Assembly: GCF_041008525.1 (NCBI RefSeq)
Contig: NZ_JBFLUG010000032.1
Coordinates: forward strand, 5,716-69,715
DNA: 64,000 nt
Source of the DNA: Parafrankia sp041008525
GTDB lineage: Bacteria; Actinomycetota; Actinomycetes; Frankiales; Frankiaceae
Direction of reading: 5' to 3'
In this document: one piece after another, positions 17,641 through 25,594 of the stretch
How positions within the stretch are numbered: position 1 is the first letter of the stretch
How the letters are laid out: every line of letters starts with the position of its first letter
Program-made: the position numbers and the translations under genes
The notes under the pieces: model-generated
What the model was told of the DNA's origin: nothing
The model's database searches: none
What the model saw: only the letters and a program-made list of their open reading frames with translations

Positions 17641-17680
17641 CGAAACCGACGGGCAGCGTGGCTGCTGCCCGTCGGTTTCG
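17641..17680 (-). terminator. Strong intrinsic terminator of bldC
   Basis: A perfect 17-bp stem, CGAAACCGACGGGCAGC with its complement, around a six-base loop. On the minus strand it is followed by TACGTTTTC. It lies 160 bases after the bldC stop and before the esterase start, so it should separate the two. Confidence 0.75.
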
Positions 17681-17841
17681 ACACGCGAACCACCACCGCC
17701 CTCCCGGAGCGGTGGAAAATCTCGCTATGGGACGTCCGCTCAGGTGGCAGTTCCGGCCGTGGGGCTCGAAGCCCGGCCGGGCCGCCGCCGAACGCCTGGA
17801 CCTACCAGGACGCCTCCATCAGCGCCGAGTCGGCGCCGGTC

Positions 17842-18048
17842 TCAGATGTCGCTACCGATGCTCGGAACCCCCTTCAGCAGGGCCCGCACCTCGGCCTCGC
17901 GGTACCGGCGGTGCCCGCCCAGAGTCCGGATCGAGGTCAGCTTTCCGGCCTTCGCCCACCTGGTCACGGTCTTCGGGTCCACCCGAAACATCGTGGCAAC
18001 TTCGGCGGGCGTCAGCAGCGGCTCGGCATCCGGCGTTCTCGTCGTCAT
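17842..18048 (-). CDS. bldC: Developmental regulator BldC, MerR-type DNA-binding protein
   Basis: A 68-residue protein, exactly the length of Streptomyces BldC. It consists of one MerR-like winged helix without an effector domain: LLTPAEVATMFRVDPKTVT, then RWAKAGKLTSIRTLGGHRRY. In Streptomyces BldC holds back sporulation genes and binds DNA cooperatively as head-to-tail arrays on direct repeats. The ATG at 18048 has GGGAGG eleven bases upstream. The surrounding order (conserved protein, valine dehydrogenase, DUF3073, purM, purF) supports orthology. Confidence 0.96.
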   Translation of the reverse strand: MTTRTPDAEPLLTPAEVATMFRVDPKTVTRWAKAGKLTSIRTLGGHRRYREAEVRALLKGVPSIGSDI

Positions 18049-18201
18049 TTGCGTTGGCCTCCCGTCACAGAGCGTCGCTCCGTCCCATACAGATCGTGCA
18101 TCCTTCGGGGGCATTTCGGACATGGCACGTCAGGACCATCTGCTGACTAGTCACAGCTCGTCCGAAGCGGAGTGCAACGCTGCGCTAACAGGAGGCGCCG
18201 A
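18049..18201 (-). promoter_or_regulatory. bldC upstream region with 10-bp palindrome
   Basis: 153 bp between the upstream gene and bldC. The palindrome TGACTAGTCA lies at 18144-18153. No clear -35/-10 was found. Confidence 0.3.
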
Positions 18202-19047
18202 TCAGCTGGCGGATTCCCGTGACTGCAGGGGTCTCCACCTGATCAGCACGCGTTCGTACGCCTCGACCGCAAGGTCTGTTCGCCCTCGGCGTAACGCACT
18301 GACCGCTTCGACGATGTCCTCGACCGAGGTGTCCCGCCGAAGCATGTCGTCGTCGAGCAGGTCAACTAGTCCGTCGTAGTCCAGTTCAACCCTGCTCTGT
18401 GGATGGAAGGACCCCAGCCAACGGGCCAGCTCGGCGACGCCCTCGATCGCGGGGACGTTCGCGGTCCCCGACCGGAGGGTCTCCATCGCTTCCACCGCGC
18501 GACCGACCCGGCGGCGGGCGAGGCTCATCGTCGTCCGGTAGATCATGGAACGGTCGGCGTTGTCGCCGGTGATCAGTGCACGCTCGGCCGGGTCGAACAG
18601 CACGAACCAGGTCGGCGGCACCATCCAGGTACAGGTCTGGACATGCAGTTTGATCTCGGGCCGGCGCGCCTTCCACCGATCGAGCTCGACCTCGGCCGGG
18701 TCCGCCAGCCGGCGCGGCAGGAACGCCTCGGCGACCCGCTCCGGCATCTGCCCACGGAACTCCCTGGCCGCCTGCCACACACGCAGCTGCGTCGACCACG
18801 GGCAGACGAACATCAGTCCGTCCACCCACTGGATGAACGCGGACTCGTCGGCGACGTCCAGCGACGGCCGGACGGTGGCCACCAGCGCCACCACCCGTTC
18901 GCGCCGGGCACCCGCACGGCTCGAGGGCGGGCCGGACGCGGCGTAGCGCTGCCACCGCACCCGGTCGGAGGGCGGGAAGGCCGCCAGTGGCTCGTAGATC
19001 CGCAGGTACGCCGCGGGCGAGACGACGGGCACCCTAGAACCCGGCAT
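18202..19047 (-). CDS. Conserved actinobacterial protein of unknown function upstream of bldC
   Basis: 281 residues, soluble, no membrane segment. The start MPGSRVPVV is chosen because coding character begins there; the frame stays open to 19419 but is Arg/Pro/Ala-rich. Visible segments are PAAYLRIYEPLAAFPPSDR (11-29), IQWVDGLMFVCPWSTQLR and CTWMVPPTWFVLFDPAERAL. A gene of this size sits between bldC and vdh in Streptomyces as well, so it is part of the conserved block. I do not know its role. Confidence 0.8.
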   Translation of the reverse strand: MPGSRVPVVSPAAYLRIYEPLAAFPPSDRVRWQRYAASGPPSSRAGARRERVVALVATVRPSLDVADESAFIQWVDGLMFVCPWSTQLRVWQAAREFRGQMPERVAEAFLPRRLADPAEVELDRWKARRPEIKLHVQTCTWMVPPTWFVLFDPAERALITGDNADRSMIYRTTMSLARRRVGRAVEAMETLRSGTANVPAIEGVAELARWLGSFHPQSRVELDYDGLVDLLDDDMLRRDTSVEDIVEAVSALRRGRTDLAVEAYERVLIRWRPLQSRESAS

Positions 19048-19443
19048 GGGCGGGAGTGGCTGCCGGCACGGCGGCCACCGGACCGGTCGCCCGCCGGCAG
19101 GGCACCGGTACGGGTGCTGACATGCCCCTGGATGCTGGCATGCCTCCGATCCTGGCACGGACCAGGGGCGGGACGGGCCGGACGGCGGTGAGAGGTCCGG
19201 CATCTCGCCGGCCCGGCCCCGGTGGACCGTTTCCGGCCGGGTGCCGCCCGCCCACCGAAAGGCCACTGCCCTGGCGCGGACGGGGGGTGGCCGCGTGCGC
19301 GCGCTGCGCGCCCGTGCGGCGGGAGGCGATGCGGGAGGCCCGTATGTTCGGCCGGGAACGGCTGACGGAGCCCGCGGCCCGCGCCCTGCCCGCGCCCCCT
19401 CCGCGGCCCGCACCCGCACCGCCCGCGGAGAGGAGAGGCAGCC
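19048..19443. other. GC-rich divergent intergenic region before vdh
   Basis: 396 bp separating divergent genes. It is extremely G/C-rich and contains alternating CG runs (CGCGCGCTGCGCGC near 19298-19311). No convincing promoter or gene was found. The vdh ribosome site GAGAGGAGAGG ends just before its ATG. Confidence 0.45.
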
Positions 19444-20559
19444 ATGTCATCGGAGGTCGACACGCCCACGGTGGCCTCATCGGTGTTCGGCGCCGGCGCG
19501 GAGCACGAGCAGGTGATGTTCTGCTCCGATCAGGCCAGTGGCCTGCGCGCCATCATCGCGGTCTACTCGACCGCGCTCGGGCCGGCGCTCGGCGGCACCC
19601 GGTTCCACGCCTATCCGGACGAGGCGTCCGCACTCGCCGACGCCCTCGCGCTCTCCCGTGCGATGGCCTACAAGGCCGCCTGCGCCGGCCTGGATCTCGG
19701 CGGCGGCAAGGCGGTCATCCTCGGCGACCCGTCCCGTGACAAGAGCGAGGCGTTGCTGCGGGCCTACGGGCGGTTCGTCGCCTCCCTCGGCGGCCGGTAC
19801 ATCACCGCCTGCGACGTGGGTACCTACGTCGAGGACATGGACGTGGTGGCCCGTGAGACCCGCTGGGCGACAGGCCGGTCGCCCGCCCACGGCGGCTCGG
19901 GAGACTCGGGCGTGCTCACCGCCTACGGCGTCTTCCAGGGCATGCGCGCCTGCGCCCGGCACCGATGGGGGACGCCGGAGCTGACCGGCCGCCGGGTCGC
20001 CGTCAGCGGGGTCGGCAAGGTCGGTCAACGCCTCGTGGAGCACCTGGTGGACGCCGGGGCGGCAGTTCTGGTCGGCGACACCGATCCGGCCGCCGTACGG
20101 CGCGTCCTGGCGCGGCATCCCGAGGTTCGGGCGGTCACCGACCCCGGGGAGCTGATCCGGGCGGACGTCGACATCTACGCCCCCTGCGCGCTGGGCGGCG
20201 TGCTGACCCCCGACGTCGTGCCGCAGATGCGGGCGGGGATCGTCTGCGGCGGCGCCAACAACCAGCTCGCCGACCCCGGGGTCGCCAAGGTGCTCGCCGA
20301 CGCGGGCGTGCTGTACGCGCCGGACTTCGTGGTCAACGCGGGTGGCCTCATCCAGGTCGCCGACGAGATCGAGGGGTACTCCCCGGAACGGGCCAGGGCA
20401 CGCGCCGGCCGGATCTTCGACACGACCGGGGATGTTCTCCGGCTGGCGGAGGCTGAGGGCGTCACGCCGGAGGTCGCCGCGGGCCGGTTCGCCCGGCGTC
20501 GGATGGCCGATATCGGCCGTCTGCGGGGCATCCTCGTCCCCGACCGGCAGCTCCCGTGA
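19444..20559 (+). CDS. vdh: Valine (branched-chain amino acid) dehydrogenase
   Basis: A 371-residue NAD-dependent Glu/Leu/Phe/Val dehydrogenase that deaminates branched-chain amino acids oxidatively. The substrate domain has LGGTRF and the catalytic Lys in YKAACAGLDLGGGKAV; the Rossmann motif is VAVSGVGKVGQRL (about 184-196). GGANNQL and VVNAGGLIQVADE follow. The position next to bldC and DUF3073 matches Streptomyces vdh. GAGAGGAG precedes the ATG. In actinomycetes this enzyme feeds branched-chain starter units. Confidence 0.93.
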   Translation: MSSEVDTPTVASSVFGAGAEHEQVMFCSDQASGLRAIIAVYSTALGPALGGTRFHAYPDEASALADALALSRAMAYKAACAGLDLGGGKAVILGDPSRDKSEALLRAYGRFVASLGGRYITACDVGTYVEDMDVVARETRWATGRSPAHGGSGDSGVLTAYGVFQGMRACARHRWGTPELTGRRVAVSGVGKVGQRLVEHLVDAGAAVLVGDTDPAAVRRVLARHPEVRAVTDPGELIRADVDIYAPCALGGVLTPDVVPQMRAGIVCGGANNQLADPGVAKVLADAGVLYAPDFVVNAGGLIQVADEIEGYSPERARARAGRIFDTTGDVLRLAEAEGVTPEVAAGRFARRRMADIGRLRGILVPDRQLP

Positions 20560-20725
20560 CCGGGCGGGGCGCCCACGGCCACCGGCGCCGCGCCGGGCGC
20601 CCCGCCGCGATCAGGAGAGCGTGACGATGAGCACATCCATGGCCCCACCGAGGGCCGGCGTGCCCGCTGTCAGGGGGTCCCGGGGGCGCCGTGGAGCCTC
20701 CGGGGATCTTCTTTCTGTTGTCCGA

Positions 20726-20778
20726 CGACAGGTAACTGTCGGGTTGGCGTGCCGAGTGGGCTGCGATCCCTGTAGTCT
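20726..20778 (+). promoter_or_regulatory. Putative promoter and operator of the DUF3073 gene
   Basis: TAGTCT (20773-20778) is a fair -10 with a weak TGCCGA at 17-base spacing. Upstream lies the inverted repeat CGACAG-GTAA-CTGTCG (20726-20741). Transcription would begin about 60 bases before the start codon. Confidence 0.35.
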
Positions 20779-20844
20779 CGGGAAGCACGAGACAGTGAGA
20801 GCACCGGGGCGGGTCCCCGTCGTCATGTTCGAGGGGGTCGAGCC

Positions 20845-21054
20845 ATGGGGCGCGGCCGAGCGAAGGCCAAGCAGACGAAAGTCGCCCGCGAGCTCAAGTA
20901 CAACTCGCCCAGTATGGATCTCGACCGGTTGAAGGCGGATCTGGGCGCGGGTACACCATCGCGGGAGACCGAGAGCGACGAACCGTACTCGGATGACGAA
21001 TACGGTTACGACTCATACCTGGACGATGAGGACGAGCACCGCTCATCCCGCTGA
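20845..21054 (+). CDS. DUF3073 family protein
   Basis: A 69-residue conserved actinobacterial protein of unknown function. The basic N-terminus MGRGRAKAKQTKVARELKY and the acidic, Tyr-rich tail (YSDDEYGYDSYLDDEDE) are family hallmarks. Charge segregation suggests nucleic acid or protein binding, but this is inference. GAGGGGGTCGAG lies upstream. The gene sits between vdh and purM as in other actinomycetes. Confidence 0.92.
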   Translation: MGRGRAKAKQTKVARELKYNSPSMDLDRLKADLGAGTPSRETESDEPYSDDEYGYDSYLDDEDEHRSSR

Positions 21055-21431
21055 GTCCGGGGCCGCCCCGGCCGATGCCGCCCTTCCGGGTGACACCGGG
21101 TGGGCAGGCCATGGCCGCCTGGCTTCAGGTGGCCATGGGTGTCGGAGGTCGAGTCCGGTACGCCCGTCTTGTACGGGCACACCGGGCCTCGAAACTGATC
21201 TGGGTGGAACTGTCGGTGTCGCGGTCTAGAGTTCCGAAGGTCAGGATCTTTCCGGCCGAGGAGGCTCCCACGGCAATGACCTGCGACCATTCACCATGGG
21301 TTGCGGGGGGCGGTTCGGATCCGCGCGCGCGCGGCGCCCGCACAACGGCGGGGCGGCACGTGACGCGAGAGGTCGTGTCCCGCCGATCCCGACAGGCCGG
21401 CCTCCCGGGCCGCGCGCCATGTTGTTCTCTG
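21055..21431. other. Convergent intergenic region, DUF3073 / purM
   Basis: 377 bp. CCGGGGCCGCCCCGG at 21057-21071 directly follows the DUF3073 stop and may terminate it. GCCCGT-CTTGT-ACGGGC (21162-21178) is a second hairpin. GAGGAGG followed by an ATG at 21276 imitates a gene start, but the frame runs antisense through purM and is not credible. Confidence 0.4.
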
Positions 21432-22568
21432 TCAGTGGTAGGCGCCGACGAGACGCGCCGAACCGCTCTGCGGCTTTCCACCATCGGGCTGGGCCTCGAT
21501 GCCGCCCGCGATCCAGGCGGCCACCCCCCGATCCGTCAACAGGCGCACCACCGCCGCCGCGTCGTCGGCGGCGACCACTGCGACCATTCCAACGCCCTGG
21601 TTGAACGTGGCCTCCATGTCGGCTTCACTGACGTCGCCGCGCTCGGCGAGGAAGCCGAACACCGCGGGCGGGCGCCAGGTGGAGCGTTCCACCGTGGCGA
21701 CCGCGCCGGGTGGGATCACCCGGGCCAGGTTCGCCGCGAGCCCGCCACCGGTGATGTGGGCGAAGGCATGCACCTCCGCGGCCGCGTTCACGGCAAGACA
21801 GTCCCGGGCGTAGATCCGGGTCGGCGCGAGCAGTGCCTGCCCGACAGTGCCGCCCAGGGCTTCCTCGTACCCGGCCAGAAGCTCCCGGCCCGCGGCGGAG
21901 ACGCCTCCGGGCTGGTCAGGCTCAACCGGACCGAACAGGATGTGCCGTACCAGCGAGAAGCCGTTGGAGTGGAGACCGGATGACGCCATCGCGACCACCA
22001 CGTCCCCCGGCCGGACCAGCTCCGGCCCGAGCACGGCGTCGGCCTCGACGACCCCGACCCCCGTCGCGGCCAGGTCGTAGTCGTCGCTTCCCATGAGGCC
22101 GGGGTGCTCGGCGGTCTCACCGCCCACCAGCGCACAGCCCGCCTGCTCGCAGCCGGAGGCGATCCCGGAGACGATCGAGGCGATCCGGCCGGGTTCGAGG
22201 GAGCCGCAGGCGATGTAGTCGAGCAGGAACAGCGGCTCCGCACCGCACACCACAAGGTCGTCGACCACCATGGCGACCAGGTCGATGCCCACCGTGTCGT
22301 GGGTGTCCATCGCCCTGGCAACGGCGATCTTCGTGCCGACGCCGTCCGTGGACGATGCCAGCAGCGGGCGGCGGTACCGGGCGACGTCCAGCGCGAACAG
22401 GCCCGCGAAACCGCCGAGCGAGCCGACCACCTCAGGGCGGGTCGCCCGCGCGACGTGCTGGCGCATCAGCTGCACGGCCCGGTCACCGGCCTCGACGTCG
22501 ACCCCGGCGTCCCGGTAGGAGACCGAGCGCGCCGAACCGCCGGCCCCATCGGTGACGGCGCCGGTCAC
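21432..22568 (-). CDS. purM: Phosphoribosylformylglycinamidine cyclo-ligase (AIR synthetase)
   Basis: 378 residues; fifth step of IMP synthesis, ATP-dependent closure of FGAM to AIR. Recognisable segments are SSTDGVGTK, VGIDLVAM, ALVGGETAEHPG and SGLHSNGFSLVR, then HITGGGLAANLARV. The GTG start at 22568 overlaps the purF stop (GTGA), so translation is coupled. The C-terminus is slightly extended (EAQPDGGKPQ). It is downstream of purF in one operon. Confidence 0.97.
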   Translation of the reverse strand: MTGAVTDGAGGSARSVSYRDAGVDVEAGDRAVQLMRQHVARATRPEVVGSLGGFAGLFALDVARYRRPLLASSTDGVGTKIAVARAMDTHDTVGIDLVAMVVDDLVVCGAEPLFLLDYIACGSLEPGRIASIVSGIASGCEQAGCALVGGETAEHPGLMGSDDYDLAATGVGVVEADAVLGPELVRPGDVVVAMASSGLHSNGFSLVRHILFGPVEPDQPGGVSAAGRELLAGYEEALGGTVGQALLAPTRIYARDCLAVNAAAEVHAFAHITGGGLAANLARVIPPGAVATVERSTWRPPAVFGFLAERGDVSEADMEATFNQGVGMVAVVAADDAAAVVRLLTDRGVAAWIAGGIEAQPDGGKPQSGSARLVGAYH

Positions 22569-24265
22569 AGGGAACCTCCGGTTGTCCGGGTCGGTACGAG
22601 CGGCACCGGCTCGATGTCGGCGTCGTGGCTGTCCGGTGACGGGTCGGCCCCGTTCATGCCAAGTGTCACCCGCGCCCGCACCGCCTGGGCGATGACCTCT
22701 TCCGTGGTCGCCGGGCCGAACGACTCAAGCCGGTGCTTGCCCAGCTTGTCCGCATCGGCCAGCGGAACAGGGTAGATGCCGTCGAAGCAGGCCCGGCACA
22801 GCGCGTCGGCGGGCTGCTCGGAGGCCTCGACCAGCTCCTCGAGCGAGACGTAGGCCAGCGAGTCCGCGCCGAGCGACTCGCGGATCTCCTCCACACCGCT
22901 GCCGCTGGCGATCAGCTCGGACCGGGTGGCGAAGTCGATGCCGTAGAAACAGGGCCACCGCACCGGCGGCGAGGAGATGCGGACGTGCACCTCGGTCGCC
23001 CCCGCCTCGCGCAGCATCCGGATCAGCGCCCGTTGGGTGTTGCCGCGCACGATCGAGTCGTCCACGACGACAAGACGCCGGCCTTCGATGACATCCCGCA
23101 GCGGGTTGAGCTTGAGCCGGATCCCCCGCTGACGGATCGTCTGCGACGGCTGGATGAACGTCCGCCCCACATAGGAGTTCTTGACCAGCCCCTCCCCGAA
23201 GGGGATGCCGGACGCCTCCGCGAACCCGACCGCCGCCGGCACCCCGGACTGCGGCACCGGGATCACCAGGTCTGCCTCGGCGGGTGCCTCCCGCGCCAGC
23301 CGCCGCCCCACCTCGACCCTGGTCGCGTGCACCGACCGGCCGCCGATCGTCGTGTCGGGCCGGGCGAGGTAGACGTACTCGAACAGACAGACATGCCGAT
23401 CCGCCTCGGCGAACCGCAGTGAGCGCGGGCCCGCGGCGTCGATGATCACCAGTTCGCCGGGCTCGATCTCGCGGACGAACCGGGCGCCCACGATGTCCAG
23501 CGCGGCCGTCTCGCTGGCGACGATCCAGGCACCCTCCGGCCGGTCCTCGAGCTGCCCCAGGACCAGCGGGTGGATGCCGTGCGGGTCACGCGCCGCGTAC
23601 AGCGTCGACGCGTCGGCGAAAGCCAGCGAGAACGCCCCCTGCAGCCGGGGCAGGACCGCGAGCGCGGCGTCGACAAGAGTGGGCCCCGGATGCTCCGCCA
23701 GCATCGCCGTGATCAGGTCCGAGTCGGTGGTCGCCCCGAGACCGCCCGCGCGCTCGTGGAGCGAGCTGGCAAGCTCGACGATGTTCGTCAGGTTCCCGTT
23801 GTGGCCGAGGGCGATCGGCCCGCCGAATCCGGCCGTCCGGTACGACGGTTGTGCGTTCTCCCAGGTGGACGAGCCGGTCGTCGAATACCGGGTGTGGCCG
23901 ACGGCGACATGCCCCGAAAGACTCGACAACGTGATCTCGTCGAAGACCTGGGCCACCAGGCCCAGCTCCTTGAAGACGACAACCGTGCGCCCGTCGCCGA
24001 CGGCGATGCCGGCGGCTTCCTGGCCACGGTGCTGAAGTGCGTAAAGGCCGTAGTAGGTGAGGTTTGCCACGTCCTCGCCCGGAGCCCACACCCCGAACAC
24101 GCCGCAGGCGTCGCGCGGGCCCGGATCGTCGTCGAGAAGCTCGGGCGGCAGCGGGCCGACACGCCCCGAACCGCCGCGGCGGGAGCCGCCGCGCAACTCG
24201 GGCGGGTGGGCCGAGGTCGACTCCGGGCAGGCTGCGGAGTCGTCGCTGTCTGCGACGTGTGGCAC
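22565..24265 (-). CDS. purF: Amidophosphoribosyltransferase
   Basis: 566 residues; commits PRPP and glutamine to phosphoribosylamine. The N-terminal nucleophile is Cys54 in RDACGVFGVW, so 53 residues must be cleaved if the GTG at 24265 is used. RYSTTGSSTWENAQP and GHNGNLTN mark the glutaminase site; VVVDDSIVRGNT is the PRPP loop. CRACFDG near the C-terminus fits the Fe-S-ligand region of Bacillus-type enzymes. TAGGAGA upstream supports the start. The operon continues into purM. Confidence 0.97.
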   Translation of the reverse strand: MPHVADSDDSAACPESTSAHPPELRGGSRRGGSGRVGPLPPELLDDDPGPRDACGVFGVWAPGEDVANLTYYGLYALQHRGQEAAGIAVGDGRTVVVFKELGLVAQVFDEITLSSLSGHVAVGHTRYSTTGSSTWENAQPSYRTAGFGGPIALGHNGNLTNIVELASSLHERAGGLGATTDSDLITAMLAEHPGPTLVDAALAVLPRLQGAFSLAFADASTLYAARDPHGIHPLVLGQLEDRPEGAWIVASETAALDIVGARFVREIEPGELVIIDAAGPRSLRFAEADRHVCLFEYVYLARPDTTIGGRSVHATRVEVGRRLAREAPAEADLVIPVPQSGVPAAVGFAEASGIPFGEGLVKNSYVGRTFIQPSQTIRQRGIRLKLNPLRDVIEGRRLVVVDDSIVRGNTQRALIRMLREAGATEVHVRISSPPVRWPCFYGIDFATRSELIASGSGVEEIRESLGADSLAYVSLEELVEASEQPADALCRACFDGIYPVPLADADKLGKHRLESFGPATTEEVIAQAVRARVTLGMNGADPSPDSHDADIEPVPLVPTRTTGGSL

Positions 24266-24331
24266 CAGGTCTCCTAGATGAGGTCAGGGTGACCGAGATG
24301 TCGGGAGGAACGGGTCGGGTTCACGGCGGAT

Positions 24332-24359
24332 GTCGTACTACCCCGGGCGCACATGACAA
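24332..24359 (-). promoter_or_regulatory. Putative purFM promoter
   Basis: On the minus strand TTGTCA (24359-24354), 16 bases, TACGAC (24337-24332). The leader would be about 60 bases. I saw no purine riboswitch fold in it. Confidence 0.4.
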
Positions 24360-24559
24360 CGCTCACATCAACTGACAGCCACGAGAAGCGTCGCGGACCA
24401 CCCGACGTTCACGCCCGCCCTCGACTCCCCACATAACCAACGCTAGCAGCGGTGACGCCGATCAGCCGGTCGAGCACGATCTCCGGCCCCGACCCACGAG
24501 GAAATCACAGCGAAAGCACGACAAAAGCCAACGCGCGGCTCCGGTGGCGGCCCCACTGG

Positions 24560-25486
24560 TTACTCAGGCAGCTGCGGCAGCGGTGGGCTCAGCGGCAGGA
24601 GCGAGCGGAGGTCGGCGCGTTCCCCGCTGGCCCGGATGCGGCCGTCGGCCACCGCCTCCTCCCAGCCGAGACGGCCCGTCGCGACCAGGACGAAGGCCGA
24701 CGGCTCGACCTCGACCACGTTCGGCGGGGTGCCCCGCGTGTGCCGCGGGCCCTCGACGATCTGCACCGCCGCGAAGGGCGGCACCCGCAGCTCGACCGCG
24801 TGCCCCGGGGCGCGCTGCGCGAGCAGCGCCGTGATCAGGCGGACTGTCGTGCGCAACGCGGCGCGGACCGGCGTCGCTCCCAGCCCCAGGCCGAGCACCA
24901 CCGCCTCCGCGACCGCGCCGGCCCTGACGTCCCCCGACCCCGACCCTGGCTCCGGCTCCGGCTCGGGGTCCGGCTCGGGGTCCGGCTCCGGGTCCGGGTC
25001 CGGGTCGGTCGGACCAGCGGAGCTGGCCAGGCCGGCAGTGCCAGTCAGGCCGGCGGCCGCGGCTGCGACCGCGTTCCGGAACTCGGCCCGGATCCCGGCG
25101 GGCTGCCCGCCGGGCGGATCCGCAGGCCGCCGCCCGGTCTCGGGAGCGCCGTCCTCCCGGGGAGGGGACGCCGGTAGTCCGCGTACCGCCCGGTCGAGCG
25201 CGAGCACGCGGCTGGTGGCCTGGGTGATCAGGTCGGCCATGGTCAGCCCGGGGGTTGCCGCCGGCCCGGCGACCTGCTCGTCGGACAGCAGGTCCACATG
25301 GTCGGCGACGGCCGTCCACTGGTCGACGAGTGTGCGGGCGAGGTCCGGATCGGCGCTCGCCGACCGCGCCCGGCCGCCCGTCAGGCGTCGCCCGCCTGCC
25401 CCGCCCCGCCCCGTGGAGCGGCTCCGCCCGGCCGGGCCACGCCGGTTTCCGCCCCCTCGTCCCGTTCCCCGACCACCGCCGGCCAT
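24560..25486 (-). CDS. Sterol-carrier family protein with maleylpyruvate-isomerase-like N-terminus
   Basis: 308 residues. The N-terminal helical part (LARTLVDQWTAVADHVDLL, then TPGLTMADLI) resembles the DinB-like MDMPI fold of mycothiol-dependent enzymes. The C-terminal part has VELRVPPFAAVQIVEGPRH and TRGTPPNVVEVEPSAF, typical of the bacterial sterol-carrier-like domain. The linker is a run of Asp-Pro/Glu-Pro dipeptides from a 6-bp repeat. ATG 25486 is preferred over 25510 because GGGGAGGGG precedes it. It is divergent from the sacsin-like gene and belongs to the conserved block after purF. Confidence 0.8.
   Translation of the reverse strand: MAGGGRGTGRGGGNRRGPAGRSRSTGRGGAGGRRLTGGRARSASADPDLARTLVDQWTAVADHVDLLSDEQVAGPAATPGLTMADLITQATSRVLALDRAVRGLPASPPREDGAPETGRRPADPPGGQPAGIRAEFRNAVAAAAAGLTGTAGLASSAGPTDPDPDPEPDPEPDPEPEPEPGSGSGDVRAGAVAEAVVLGLGLGATPVRAALRTTVRLITALLAQRAPGHAVELRVPPFAAVQIVEGPRHTRGTPPNVVEVEPSAFVLVATGRLGWEEAVADGRIRASGERADLRSLLPLSPPLPQLPE
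24952..25012. repeat. Hexanucleotide repeat inside the SCP-type gene
   Basis: About ten units of CCGGCT, CGGGGT or CCGGGT. On the minus strand they encode alternating Asp/Glu-Pro. The unit length of six keeps frame, so copy number can vary without breaking the gene. Confidence 0.85.
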
Positions 25487-25594
25487 CGGACCACCCCTCC
25501 CCGCGTTCATGCCGTCTGCCGGCGCTCGCCTGCCCGGCGCCGATGGTAGGCACCCTCCCGGCGCGGCCCGCCGGCCACAGACCAGGATGGGCCC

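Noticed and set aside
20627..20932. ATG with a good ribosome site (CAGGAGAGCGTGACG) after vdh
   Set aside because: The frame runs out of register into the DUF3073 gene and has no protein-like features; kept only as a possible short leader.
21276..21983. ATG preceded by GAGGAGG between DUF3073 and purM
   Set aside because: The frame continues antisense through purM with no recognisable domain.
24266..24559. Search for a purine or other riboswitch before purF
   Set aside because: No conserved riboswitch core seen; only a plausible promoter and a short leader.
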